Made by a program: the position numbers and the translations under genes. 11,138 nt of DNA, from positions 1 to 11,138 of the forward strand of contig CATYEA010000043.1 in the NCBI GenBank assembly GCA_958405355.1. Direction: 5' to 3'. Shown in pieces: positions 1 through 7,246 of this stretch. Source of the DNA: an uncultured Lachnospiraceae bacterium. Its GTDB lineage: Bacteria > Bacillota > Clostridia > Lachnospirales > Lachnospiraceae. The notes below the pieces were generated by a model that made no database searches, was not told the DNA's origin, and saw only the letters and a program-made list of their open reading frames with translations. The stretch's first letter is position 1, and the number at the start of each line of letters is the position of its first letter.

Positions 1-23
1 GAAGAGAAACAGGGGCTGAGTAT

Positions 24-1511
24 TTATTTGTTTGTTTTAAAAGCACTTAAATCAATCATCCGATGGACGAGGGAACCATACTTTTCGGCAAAACGCTGGA
101 TACCTTCGGCATCGTAGGAAAAACAGTGAGGATGCGTCTTGAGATTATCAAGAAAGTCGCTGATTTCTTTGATCAACTGATCCGAAAGTACCGAATAGAA
201 ATGCGGTCCGATGTCTGTATGATATCGTTCAGGATTTTTCAGGAAAAGTTTTTTCCTATTATTAAATACCGAGGTGTGCAGCAGATGCTGGACATTCGGC
301 AGATATTCGTCGTCGATGACATAAAAATGGATGTTTGGGTTTTTCTTTGTGATATCCAGAACCTTCTGGATATGAAGTTTCCTCTCTTCCGGTGTCATAT
401 TGTAGACAACATCGGCGAATATGATTTCTCCGTCCTCCATATATTTCATCAGAGATGATTTCAGGACGAAGAAGTCCATCGAGTTCTTTTCGAATATTTC
501 TTCCCAGGTAATCTGGAGCTGAGCTACCAGGTGGGCCATGAATTCGTCATTATCCCGTTCCCTTGCTGTGCGGGTGATGGATTCCCAACATTCCACAGGC
601 AACAGATATTCAAAGCCGAGGGCGAGGAATATTTGAAAATTATCTCTTGAATAGAAATCTGTCCGATAGCCGTGCTGATAAAATTCTTCCGATTCGGTAG
701 CATGCATCAGCAGATCGGTCGTCCGGAAGGAAGGCAGTGTACGGATATAAATCTGATTTACTTTTTCAGGGTCGGTAATCACCGTGGCGGTGAGTATACG
801 GTTGTATTGATCGACGGCACACAAAATAGCCATATGGTCTTTGATGATGATTGTATTTAAACTGTCCATCAGAGAATCATCGTAAAAATCAAAGGCCAGA
901 TAACTGTGCGAATTTATGAAATAATAAAGTTGTTTTAAATAATTTGTACTATCTGAAAACAGTTTTTGGCTGTTCAGTGCGATCTTGACATTGATTTCGT
1001 GGGCCGGCGTTGGATAGATCGGCAGATCTATATTATTTATATTAATAAACCGGCAGATATCCAGTGTACATAAAATTTCCAGAGGTTCGTTGTAAGACAG
1101 CAGGGTTGTTGGAAGTTCGTGATTAAAAAATTCGTAAATGTCATTGGCCAGAGCGAGGACTTTGGTCTTATAAGCTTCACTGTTGTTTAATTCGTTGGCA
1201 GCTTCCCGGCTGGATTCTTTATAGTTTTCCTTTAACAGGCTGTAAATGATCGAGTTCAGATTCTCGGGCGTAGCTTCCACGGAAAAAGTTTTTGAGAAAG
1301 TGGACAGGTCCTCATGCTTTAAAATCTCATGGGAAAAATGATTCGCCAGAGTACGATTAATATTTGGAGCCATTTTGGAAGCGGGCAGTTTTGCTTTATT
1401 GCACCATTTGCTTATGTAGGATACATCATAGCCTACTTCTTCGGCGACAGTGGATAATTTTGAACCGGAAAAGTTGATTAAGTTTTTGAGTAAAGTACCG
1501 TACGCACTCAT
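24..1511 (-). CDS. HTH (XRE-like) transcriptional regulator with large uncharacterised C-terminal region
   Basis: The 495-residue protein opens with a helix-turn-helix-like segment at about residues 5-55. Its recognition-helix region reads DVSYISKWCNKAKLP, typical of XRE/HTH_3 proteins. The remaining ~430 residues match no domain I recognise. They look soluble, show no transmembrane run or signal peptide, and probably sense or oligomerise. The ATG at 1511 is preceded by a purine-rich GGGGGTG about 8 nt upstream. The gene is divergent from pct across 286 bp, so it is a plausible local regulator of the lactate operon and of itself; that is inferred from position only. The 3' end lies 23 bp from the window edge, so no terminator can be judged. 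The HTH call is fairly firm and the target is unknown. Confidence 0.8.
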   Translation of the reverse strand: MSAYGTLLKNLINFSGSKLSTVAEEVGYDVSYISKWCNKAKLPASKMAPNINRTLANHFSHEILKHEDLSTFSKTFSVEATPENLNSIIYSLLKENYKESSREAANELNNSEAYKTKVLALANDIYEFFNHELPTTLLSYNEPLEILCTLDICRFININNIDLPIYPTPAHEINVKIALNSQKLFSDSTNYLKQLYYFINSHSYLAFDFYDDSLMDSLNTIIIKDHMAILCAVDQYNRILTATVITDPEKVNQIYIRTLPSFRTTDLLMHATESEEFYQHGYRTDFYSRDNFQIFLALGFEYLLPVECWESITRTARERDNDEFMAHLVAQLQITWEEIFEKNSMDFFVLKSSLMKYMEDGEIIFADVVYNMTPEERKLHIQKVLDITKKNPNIHFYVIDDEYLPNVQHLLHTSVFNNRKKLFLKNPERYHTDIGPHFYSVLSDQLIKEISDFLDNLKTHPHCFSYDAEGIQRFAEKYGSLVHRMIDLSAFKTNK

Positions 1512-1546
1512 TGTATTGCACCCCCGTATTTTTTTCGATAGCTTGA

Positions 1547-1616
1547 ATTTATAGTATGATAATTAAAAGTTATCTTATAATAACCTGTATTTATAAAACA
1601 TTATATTTATAGTATG
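1547..1616. repeat. Pair of 12-bp direct repeats, ATTTATAGTATG
   Basis: Exact copies lie at 1547-1558 and 1605-1616, with starts 58 bp apart. The upstream-facing copy contains the proposed -10 of the regulator promoter, and the other lies in its leader. Two identical 12-mers in one 286-bp region could be operator sites for the adjacent HTH regulator. The region is AT-rich, so chance is not excluded. Confidence 0.45.
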
Positions 1617-1639
1617 GTGGTTTGTTAGTTGATTGTCAA
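1611..1639 (-). promoter_or_regulatory. Candidate promoter for the HTH regulator
   Basis: Read on the minus strand, a perfect -35 TTGACA (complement of 1634-1639) is followed after 17 bp by CATACT (complement of 1611-1616), a 4/6 match to TATAAT. Transcription would start near 1604 and give a leader of about 90 nt. The -10 lies inside one copy of a 12-bp direct repeat, so a protein binding that repeat would block this promoter. Assigned by eye from consensus and spacing. Confidence 0.5.
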
Positions 1640-1643
1640 GTAT

Positions 1644-1700
1644 AAATTGAATCAAATTGAATTCAAGTTGAGAAAATTGAGTAAAAGAAGGTCAGATTGA
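1644..1700. repeat. Helically phased AAATTGA tracts upstream of the pct promoter
   Basis: AAATTGA occurs at 1644-1650, 1654-1660 and 1674-1680, with a variant, AAGTTGA, at 1665-1671. A further TTGA lies at 1697-1700. TTGA starts are 1647, 1657, 1668, 1677 and 1697, so the steps are 10, 11, 9 and 20 bp, about one or two helical turns. The 10-bp palindrome TTGAATTCAA sits at 1657-1666. The array ends just upstream of the candidate -35 at 1706. It may be a bent-DNA or UP-like element, or a multi-site operator. Confidence 0.5.
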
Positions 1701-1705
1701 TTTCA

Positions 1706-1734
1706 TTGCAATACTAGTGCGAAAAATATACAAT
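1706..1734 (+). promoter_or_regulatory. Candidate promoter of the pct-lctP operon
   Basis: TTGCAA at 1706-1711 (4/6 to the -35 consensus) and TACAAT at 1729-1734 (5/6 to the -10 consensus) are separated by an optimal 17 bp. The predicted start near 1741 leaves a leader of about 57 nt before the pct ATG, in which I see no strong structure. The middling -35 and the phased tracts just upstream would suit an activated promoter. Confidence 0.5.
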
Positions 1735-1797
1735 AAACTCATAAAAGCCCAAAATAAATTATGAAAATTATACAAGAAAGGTTTTAAGGAGGTCACT

Positions 1798-3369
1798 ATG
1801 GGAAAGGTTAAAGTATTAACAGCCAGAGAAGCAGCAGATTTGATCAAAGACGGCGATACCCTTACATTAAGTGGATTCGTTGCAAATGGTATTGCAGAGG
1901 CATTAAATGCCGCAGCAGAAGAAAGATTTTTAGAGACAGGTCATCCAAAGGATTTGACACTTTTCTATGTTGCCGGAACAGGTAACAAAGATGGCAGCCA
2001 TGCTGATCATTATGCACATGAAGGCATGATCAAACGTGTTATCGGTGGACATTTTAACTTCGTTCCACAGATTTGTGAAATGCTTTATGCAAACAAAATC
2101 GAAGGATACAATGTTCCTCAGGGTGCTATCGCTCAGATGCTTCGTGACAACGCTGCTCACAAAGTTGGTACATTTACACATGTTGGTCTTGGAACATTCG
2201 CAGACCCACGTAATGGTGGTGGACGTTTAAATGAAAAAACAACAGAAGATATCGTTAAGATCATCGAACTTGAAGGACAGGAACAGCTTTTCTATCCTCG
2301 TATTCCAATCGATGTTGCATTCATCCGTGGTACATATGCTGATGAATTAGGTAACGTTACAATGGAAAAGGAAATGGCTCCGCTGGATTGTACAGCACAG
2401 GCTATGGCCGTACATAATAATGGTGGTCTTGTTGTTGTTCAGGTTGAACGTGTTGTTAAAGCCGGACAGCTTGACTCCAAACTTGTAAAGATTCCTGGAA
2501 TCTATGTTGATGCTGTTGTTGAATGTCCTGCTGATGATCCACATCAGTCCCAGAGTATTAACTGTACTTATGACCCGGCTTATGCAGGAAATGTACAGGT
2601 TCCTGTATCCAGCCTTGAACCTAAGAAACTTGATGCAAAGAAGATTATTGGACGTCGTGCAGCTATGGAATTAAAGAAAAACGTAGTTGTAAACCTCGGC
2701 GTAGGTGTTCCTGAATGGGTATCTTCTGTAGCTGCTGAAGAAGGCGTTGCAGATGAAATGACACTGACAGTAGAGTGTGGCCCTATCGGTGGTGTTCCTG
2801 GCGGTGGACTTCGTTTTGGCGGCACTGTTAACGCTCAGGCATATGTTGATGAGTCTTATCAGTTCGACTTCTACGATGGCGGCGGACTTGATCTTTGCTA
2901 CCTCGGTCTTGCAGAAGTGGATATCAACGGTAACGTAAACGTTAGCCGTCTTGGAAGCAGAATCACAGGAAGCGGCGGATTCACAAATATTTCCTCCAAC
3001 TCCAAGAAAGCTGTATTCTGCGGTACATTCACAAATGGTGTTAAGATTCAGACTGGCGATGGAAAACTTACAATTCTTGAAGAAGGTAAGAAACATAAAT
3101 TCGTTAACAAGGTTACAGAAATCACATTCTCCGGTGTTGTTGCCGGTAAAGCAGGCAAGGACGTTATCTACGTTACAGAACGTGCTGTATTCGCACTGAA
3201 AGCCGATGGTGTTCACCTGATCGAAGTTGCACCTGGCGTTGACGTTGAAACACAGGTTCTTGCACAGATGGATTTCGAACCAATCGTTGACCGTGATGAA
3301 AACGGCAATGTTAAGTTGATGGATGAAAGAATCTTCAAAGATGAAGTTATGGGTATGACGATCGATTAA
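1798..3369 (+). CDS. pct: Propionate CoA-transferase (lactate-activating)
   Basis: This class I CoA-transferase moves CoA between propionyl- or acetyl-CoA and short acids including lactate, forming lactoyl-CoA for the acrylate pathway in the cytoplasm. At 523 residues it has the usual length of the Clostridium propionicum enzyme, with the two CoA-transferase halves fused. The N-terminal half has SGFVANGIAEAL (about 25-36) and FADPRNGGGRLNEKT (134-148). The C-terminal half has NLGVGVPEWV (299-308) and then VECGPIGGVPGGG, in which Glu326 is the expected nucleophile that forms the glutamyl-CoA thioester. FYDGGGLDLCYLGLAEVD (358-375) is also typical. The start is set by AAGGAGG at 1786-1792, 5 nt before the ATG. 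It is first in the operon, 110 bp ahead of the VOC gene, the largest internal gap, so it may be expressed at a different level from the genes below it. Confidence 0.95.
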   Translation: MGKVKVLTAREAADLIKDGDTLTLSGFVANGIAEALNAAAEERFLETGHPKDLTLFYVAGTGNKDGSHADHYAHEGMIKRVIGGHFNFVPQICEMLYANKIEGYNVPQGAIAQMLRDNAAHKVGTFTHVGLGTFADPRNGGGRLNEKTTEDIVKIIELEGQEQLFYPRIPIDVAFIRGTYADELGNVTMEKEMAPLDCTAQAMAVHNNGGLVVVQVERVVKAGQLDSKLVKIPGIYVDAVVECPADDPHQSQSINCTYDPAYAGNVQVPVSSLEPKKLDAKKIIGRRAAMELKKNVVVNLGVGVPEWVSSVAAEEGVADEMTLTVECGPIGGVPGGGLRFGGTVNAQAYVDESYQFDFYDGGGLDLCYLGLAEVDINGNVNVSRLGSRITGSGGFTNISSNSKKAVFCGTFTNGVKIQTGDGKLTILEEGKKHKFVNKVTEITFSGVVAGKAGKDVIYVTERAVFALKADGVHLIEVAPGVDVETQVLAQMDFEPIVDRDENGNVKLMDERIFKDEVMGMTID

Positions 3370-3435
3370 TTCGCGATAACCAAATTCATATAAAAGGTCA
3401 CGGGCCTTCGTGGCCCGGGCCGCTCCAAACGCGAA
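3370..3435 (+). promoter_or_regulatory. GC-rich intercistronic hairpin with alternative folds
   Basis: Between pct and the VOC gene lies a GC-rich block in an otherwise AT-rich gap. One fold pairs CGGGCC (3401-3406) with GGCCCG (3412-3417) over a 5-nt loop. A competing fold pairs GGTCACG (3396-3402) with CGTGGCC (3409-3415), 7 bp with one G-U pair. Outer arms TTCGCG (3370-3375) and CGCGAA (3430-3435) can enclose either fold. No T-run follows on the plus strand, so this is not a canonical terminator. It may be an mRNA 3'-end stabiliser or partial attenuator that protects the pct message. Confidence 0.5.
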
Positions 3436-3442
3436 CTATAAA

Positions 3443-3460
3443 TAATTATATATATAATTA
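3443..3460. repeat. Perfect 18-bp AT palindrome
   Basis: TAATTATATATATAATTA is an exact inverted repeat just upstream of the VOC ribosome binding site (GGGAG, 3467-3471). It contains TATAAT at 3453-3458, but no -35-like hexamer lies 16-18 bp upstream, so an internal promoter is only weakly supported. Low-complexity AT sequence makes chance symmetry plausible. Confidence 0.35.
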
Positions 3461-3479
3461 AAGAAAGGGAGTTTTTACT

Positions 3480-3962
3480 ATGGCAAATTTATTTGCAGAC
3501 ACAGGGATTGGCAAACACATTATCAGAACACATCATTGGGGTATCGTATTACCTACAGTAGAGAAAGCTGAAGCTTTCATGAAAACATTTGGTCTTCAGG
3601 AAGACTATCGTGGACATGTTAAAGCTTATGATTCTCATCTGATCTTCACAAAACATGGCGAAGGCGCAGACGCTGTTGAATTTATCATTCCTCAGTCTGG
3701 TGTTCTTTGCGAATTCAACAAAGGTAAAGGCGGAATCGCTCACGTAGCATACCTTGTTGATGATCTTAAAGCTACAATGGAAGATGTTAAAGCTTTAGGA
3801 TATGAACTTCTTGAGGCAGAACCACAGGAAGGTACAGAAGATATTATCGTTAACTTCATTCGTCCGAAATACACACAGGGTATTCTTGTTGAGTTAATCG
3901 AACAGATCGGTGATATCAACTATGATGCAACATTCACAAGCCGTTGGGGAAACGCTGAATAA
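3480..3962 (+). CDS. VOC-superfamily protein, methylmalonyl-CoA epimerase-like (possible lactoyl-CoA epimerase)
   Basis: The 160-residue protein is a two-module VOC (glyoxalase/epimerase) fold. The likely metal ligands are His19 (HHWGIV), Glu67 (AVEFII), His88 (IAHVAYLVDD) and Glu138 (ILVELIE). Their order and spacing resemble the H-Q/E-H-E set of methylmalonyl-CoA epimerase, as does the GKGGIAHVAYLVDDL...GYELL...P pattern. Length is typical of a single-domain epimerase. It lies between pct and lcdC and shares their strand and codon bias. Because the operon handles lactoyl-CoA, I infer it may invert the alpha carbon of lactoyl-CoA, since the dehydratase prefers the R form. Alternatives are methylmalonyl-CoA epimerase itself or a glyoxalase-type enzyme giving lactate from methylglyoxal. 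The fold call is firm and the substrate is open. Confidence 0.85.
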   Translation: MANLFADTGIGKHIIRTHHWGIVLPTVEKAEAFMKTFGLQEDYRGHVKAYDSHLIFTKHGEGADAVEFIIPQSGVLCEFNKGKGGIAHVAYLVDDLKATMEDVKALGYELLEAEPQEGTEDIIVNFIRPKYTQGILVELIEQIGDINYDATFTSRWGNAE

Positions 3963-3989
3963 TTCGAAAAGGATACAGGAGGAAATAAC

Positions 3990-4772
3990 GTGTATACATT
4001 AGGCATAGATATTGGTTCTTCATCCAGTAAAGCAGTTATTCTGAAAGATGGTGCGGAGCTCGTATCATCCGCAGTTGTTCAGGTGGGAACAGGAACTTCT
4101 GGCCCGGCCAGAGTAATGGAAGCGGTTTTCGAGAACATCGATCTTAAACCAGAAGATATTGACTACACAGTGGCAACAGGTTATGGCCGTTTTTCTGTAG
4201 ATAATGCAGACAAACAGATCAGTGAGATCAGCTGCCATGCGAAAGGTATTTTCTATTTAGTTCCAACAGCAAGAACAATTATTGATATCGGTGGACAGGA
4301 TGCGAAAGCGATTGCATTAAATGATAAGGGAAATATCACACAGTTCTACATGAACGATAAATGTGCCGCTGGAACAGGACGTTTCTTGGACGTTATGTCT
4401 CGTGTTCTTGAGATCCCGCTTGATAAAATGGGTGAAGCTCATTTCAAGGCAAAAGAATGGGCATCTGTCAGCAGTACTTGTACAGTATTCGCAGAGTCCG
4501 AAGTTATTTCCCAGTTATCCAAGGGATTGACCAGAGAAAGTATTGTTGCTGGGGTTCATAAATCCGTAGCTACAAAAGCTTGTTCTTTGGTACGTCGTTG
4601 TGGCGATATAAAGAATGATGTTGTTATGTGTGGTGGCGTGGCTCAGAATCCGGGTGCAGTAGATGCTATCGAAAAGGAACTGGGACAGAAAATCACCGTA
4701 GCACCAAATCCTCAGATTACAGGAGCCCTTGGTGCCGCTCTCTTAGCTTATGAAGAGATGTTAGCTAAATAA
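3990..4772 (+). CDS. lcdC: (R)-2-hydroxyacyl-CoA dehydratase activating ATPase (archerase), lactoyl-CoA dehydratase activator
   Basis: This is the extremely oxygen-sensitive activator that hydrolyses ATP to drive one low-potential electron from reduced ferredoxin or flavodoxin into the dehydratase. The 260-residue protein shows the ASKHA nucleotide fold: phosphate-1 loop GIDIGSSSSKA (5-15), DIGGQDAK (99-106), CGGVAQNPG (214-222) and a C-terminal TGALGAALLA (244-253). Cys125 (DKCAAGTGRF) and Cys164 (STCTVFAESE) are the pair that ligates the [4Fe-4S] cluster bridging the homodimer in the HgdC family. The start is GTG, set by AGGAGG at 3977-3982, 7 nt upstream. A weaker start would fit an activator needed only in catalytic amounts. 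It sits 27 bp after the VOC gene and 36 bp before lcdA, as expected of a co-transcribed activator. Confidence 0.94.
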   Translation: MYTLGIDIGSSSSKAVILKDGAELVSSAVVQVGTGTSGPARVMEAVFENIDLKPEDIDYTVATGYGRFSVDNADKQISEISCHAKGIFYLVPTARTIIDIGGQDAKAIALNDKGNITQFYMNDKCAAGTGRFLDVMSRVLEIPLDKMGEAHFKAKEWASVSSTCTVFAESEVISQLSKGLTRESIVAGVHKSVATKACSLVRRCGDIKNDVVMCGGVAQNPGAVDAIEKELGQKITVAPNPQITGALGAALLAYEEMLAK

Positions 4773-4808
4773 GAGACGGTTTAATTTTAAAGAAAGAAGG
4801 TAAAAATT

Positions 4809-6068
4809 ATGGAGATTAATATCAACGAAGCAAGCTCAAAAGAGTGTTTGGCATATTTTCAGGCAAAACTCGATGAAGAAGCATGGGAAGCAAAAAAAGC
4901 AGGCAAATTAGTCTGTTGGTCTGCATCTGTAGCTCCGCCGGAATTCTGTGTAGCTATGGATATCGCAATGGTTTATCCAGAAACACATGCAGCTGGTGCT
5001 GGTGCTAGAAAAGCATCCCAGGATTTACTGGATGTTGCTCACAGCAAAGGCTACAACATTGATATCTGCTCTTATGCACGTACAAACCTTGGATATATGG
5101 AACTTCTTAAACAGGAAGCTATGACTGGCGAAAAACCAGAAAAATTAGCTACATCCAAAGCTGCTTACGTTCCACTTCCAGACCTGGTTATCACATGTAA
5201 CAATATCTGTAACACACTGTTAAAATGGTATGAAAACCTTGCAAAAGAACTGAACATCCCTTGCATCATCATCGATGTTCCTTTCAACCATACAATGCCA
5301 GTTGCTCGTCACAACAAAGAGTACATCGCAGATCAGTACAGAGCAGCTATCAAACAGTTAGAAGATATTACAGGACGTGCATTTGATTATGACAAATTCC
5401 TTAAAGTTCAGGAACAGGTACAGCGTTCCGTATACTGGTGGAATAAAGTTGCTACATATGCATTCCGTAAACCATCTCCATTGAATGGTTTCGACTTATT
5501 CAACTACATGGCATTGATCGTTTGCGCAAGAGCAAGAGATTATGCTGAAATTACATTCCATAAATTTGCTGATGAACTGGAAGCAAAAGATGCTGCTGGA
5601 CAGTACGCTTTCGGTGCAGCTGAAAACGAGAAACATCGTGTAACTTGGGAAGGTATCGCTGTTTGGACATACCTTGGCGCTACATTCAAAGGTCTTAAGA
5701 ACGTTGGTTCCGTTATGACAGGTTCTGCTTATCCAGGACTTTGGAGCCTTGTTTACACACCAGGTGATCTTGAATCCATGGCTGAAGCTTATACAAACGT
5801 ATACATCAACACATGTGGTTCTAACCGTTATGAAGAGTTCTACAAAGTTGTTAGCAATTCCAAATCCGATGGTATGGTTCTTCACCTTAACCGCAGCTGT
5901 AAGCTGATGGGTCTCCTTAACAACGAAGGTGCTGAATATGTAAATGCTAAGATGGGTATCCCATTCGTAAGCTTTGATGGTGACCAGACTGACCCTAACG
6001 TATTCTCCCAGGCTCAGTACGAAACTCGTGTTCAGGCATTATCCGAAATGATGGATAACAACAAATAA
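4809..6068 (+). CDS. lcdA: Lactoyl-CoA dehydratase alpha subunit
   Basis: This is the larger subunit of the iron-sulfur heterodimer that dehydrates (R)-lactoyl-CoA to acryloyl-CoA by a ketyl-radical mechanism. The 419-residue protein belongs to the HgdB/FldA-like 2-hydroxyacyl-CoA dehydratase D-component family. As far as I can recall the Anaerotignum propionicum LcdA sequence, it matches closely, including CWSASVAPPEFC (36-47), VITCNNICNTLLKWYENLA (127-145), KPSPLNGFDLFNYMALIV (221-238) and HLNRSCKLM (359-367). Candidate cluster ligands are Cys87 (ICSYAR), Cys130 or Cys134, and Cys364. It reads into lcdB after a tandem TAATAA stop with only 17 nt between the genes, suggesting matched translation of the two subunits. 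The paralogous phenyllactyl and hydroxyisocaproyl dehydratases are the main alternative; Pct and lactate permease as neighbours argue for lactate. Confidence 0.93.
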   Translation: MEININEASSKECLAYFQAKLDEEAWEAKKAGKLVCWSASVAPPEFCVAMDIAMVYPETHAAGAGARKASQDLLDVAHSKGYNIDICSYARTNLGYMELLKQEAMTGEKPEKLATSKAAYVPLPDLVITCNNICNTLLKWYENLAKELNIPCIIIDVPFNHTMPVARHNKEYIADQYRAAIKQLEDITGRAFDYDKFLKVQEQVQRSVYWWNKVATYAFRKPSPLNGFDLFNYMALIVCARARDYAEITFHKFADELEAKDAAGQYAFGAAENEKHRVTWEGIAVWTYLGATFKGLKNVGSVMTGSAYPGLWSLVYTPGDLESMAEAYTNVYINTCGSNRYEEFYKVVSNSKSDGMVLHLNRSCKLMGLLNNEGAEYVNAKMGIPFVSFDGDQTDPNVFSQAQYETRVQALSEMMDNNK

Positions 6069-6085
6069 TAAGGAGGGAATGTAAC

Positions 6086-7213
6086 ATGAGAACAGTTGAA
6101 GAAATTATTGCTGAATTGAAAGCTATTGCTGATGATCCTAAAAAAGCAATGGAAGATTATAAAAAAGAAACTGGTAAAGGTGCAGTAGGTATCATGCCTG
6201 TATACTGCCCAGAAGAAATTGTACATGCTTCCGGATACCTTCCAATGGGTATGTGGGGTGCTCAGAAAAAAGCTATCTCCAAAGCTCGTACATATCTGCC
6301 ACCATTCGCTTGCTCCGTTATGCAGTCCGTAATGGAATTACAGCTTGAAGGTGTTTATGATGATCTGGATGCTGTTATCTTCTCCGTACCATGTGATACA
6401 TTAAAATGTATGAGCCAGAAATGGCACGGAAAAGCTCCGGTTATCACATTTACACATCCACAGAACCGTAAAATTGCTAAAGATGCTGCAAACGTATTCG
6501 CTCGTGAAGAGTTCAAGATCGTAAAAGAAAAATTGGAAGATATCCTTGATGTTCGTATCTCCAACAAAGCTATCAAGAACAGTATCGCAATCTACAACGA
6601 AAACCGTGCAGTTTGCCGTGAATTCAGTGATTTAGCTGCTGAATATGCTGCAGTTATCAAACCATCTGATCGTCACGCTGTATTAAAAGCTCGTTGGTTC
6701 ATGGAGAAATCCAAACATACAGCTTTAGTTAAAGAATTGATCGAAGCTGTTAAAGCTAATCCAGCTCCAGAATACAAAGGTAAAAAAGTTGTTGTTACAG
6801 GTATCCTTGTTGAGCCTTACGACGTACTTGATATCTTCGCAGAAAATGGTCTTGCTATCGTAGCTGATGACCTTGCTCAGGAAACACGTAACTTCCGTCA
6901 GGATGTTCCGGAAGATGATGATCCATTAATGGCTCTTGCAAAAGCTTGGAACGAATTCGATGGATGTTCCTTAGCAACAGATGCTAACAAACCAAAAGGC
7001 CAGATGCTTATCGATGCTGTAAACAAATACGGCGCTGATGCTGTTATCGTTTGCATGATGAAATTCTGTGACCCAGAAGAGTTTGATTATCCAATCCTTA
7101 TTCAGGAATTTGAAGCTGCTGGTGTTCGTAACCTTCAGATCGAAATCGATCAGGAATCTACAGCTTTCGAACAGGTTAAGACACGTATCCAGACATTTGC
7201 AGAAATCCTGTAA
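6086..7213 (+). CDS. lcdB: Lactoyl-CoA dehydratase beta subunit
   Basis: This is the smaller partner of the dehydratase heterodimer, 375 residues, in the HgdC-activated HgdB/HadC family. Family signatures are GKGAVGIMPVYCPEEIVHASGY (30-51), LPPFACSVMQ (71-80), FSVPCDTLKCMSQKW (99-113), FTHPQNR (122-128) and MMKFCDPEEFDYP (324-336). Cys76, Cys108 (or Cys103) and Cys328 are the likely ligands of its [4Fe-4S] cluster. The pattern agrees strongly with A. propionicum LcdB as I recall it. AGGAGG at 6071-6076 lies 9 nt before the ATG. Arg is almost always CGT and codon choice is very uniform, marking it with lcdA as a very highly expressed gene. It is followed after 33 bp by lctP. Confidence 0.93.
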   Translation: MRTVEEIIAELKAIADDPKKAMEDYKKETGKGAVGIMPVYCPEEIVHASGYLPMGMWGAQKKAISKARTYLPPFACSVMQSVMELQLEGVYDDLDAVIFSVPCDTLKCMSQKWHGKAPVITFTHPQNRKIAKDAANVFAREEFKIVKEKLEDILDVRISNKAIKNSIAIYNENRAVCREFSDLAAEYAAVIKPSDRHAVLKARWFMEKSKHTALVKELIEAVKANPAPEYKGKKVVVTGILVEPYDVLDIFAENGLAIVADDLAQETRNFRQDVPEDDDPLMALAKAWNEFDGCSLATDANKPKGQMLIDAVNKYGADAVIVCMMKFCDPEEFDYPILIQEFEAAGVRNLQIEIDQESTAFEQVKTRIQTFAEIL

Positions 7214-7246
7214 TTCGAAAATATTTAAGAGGGGAGAATTTACAGC

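Noticed and set aside
63..860. Plus-strand ORFs of 131 and 62 codons inside the regulator gene
   Set aside because: They are antisense shadows of the well-formed minus-strand regulator, with no ribosome site or recognisable protein.
2671..3216. 181-codon minus-strand ORF opposite pct
   Set aside because: It is Cys- and Asn-rich antisense translation of a strongly biased coding gene, with no family resemblance.
3453..3458. TATAAT as a -10 of an internal promoter for the VOC gene
   Set aside because: It sits within an AT palindrome, and no -35-like hexamer lies 16-18 bp upstream.
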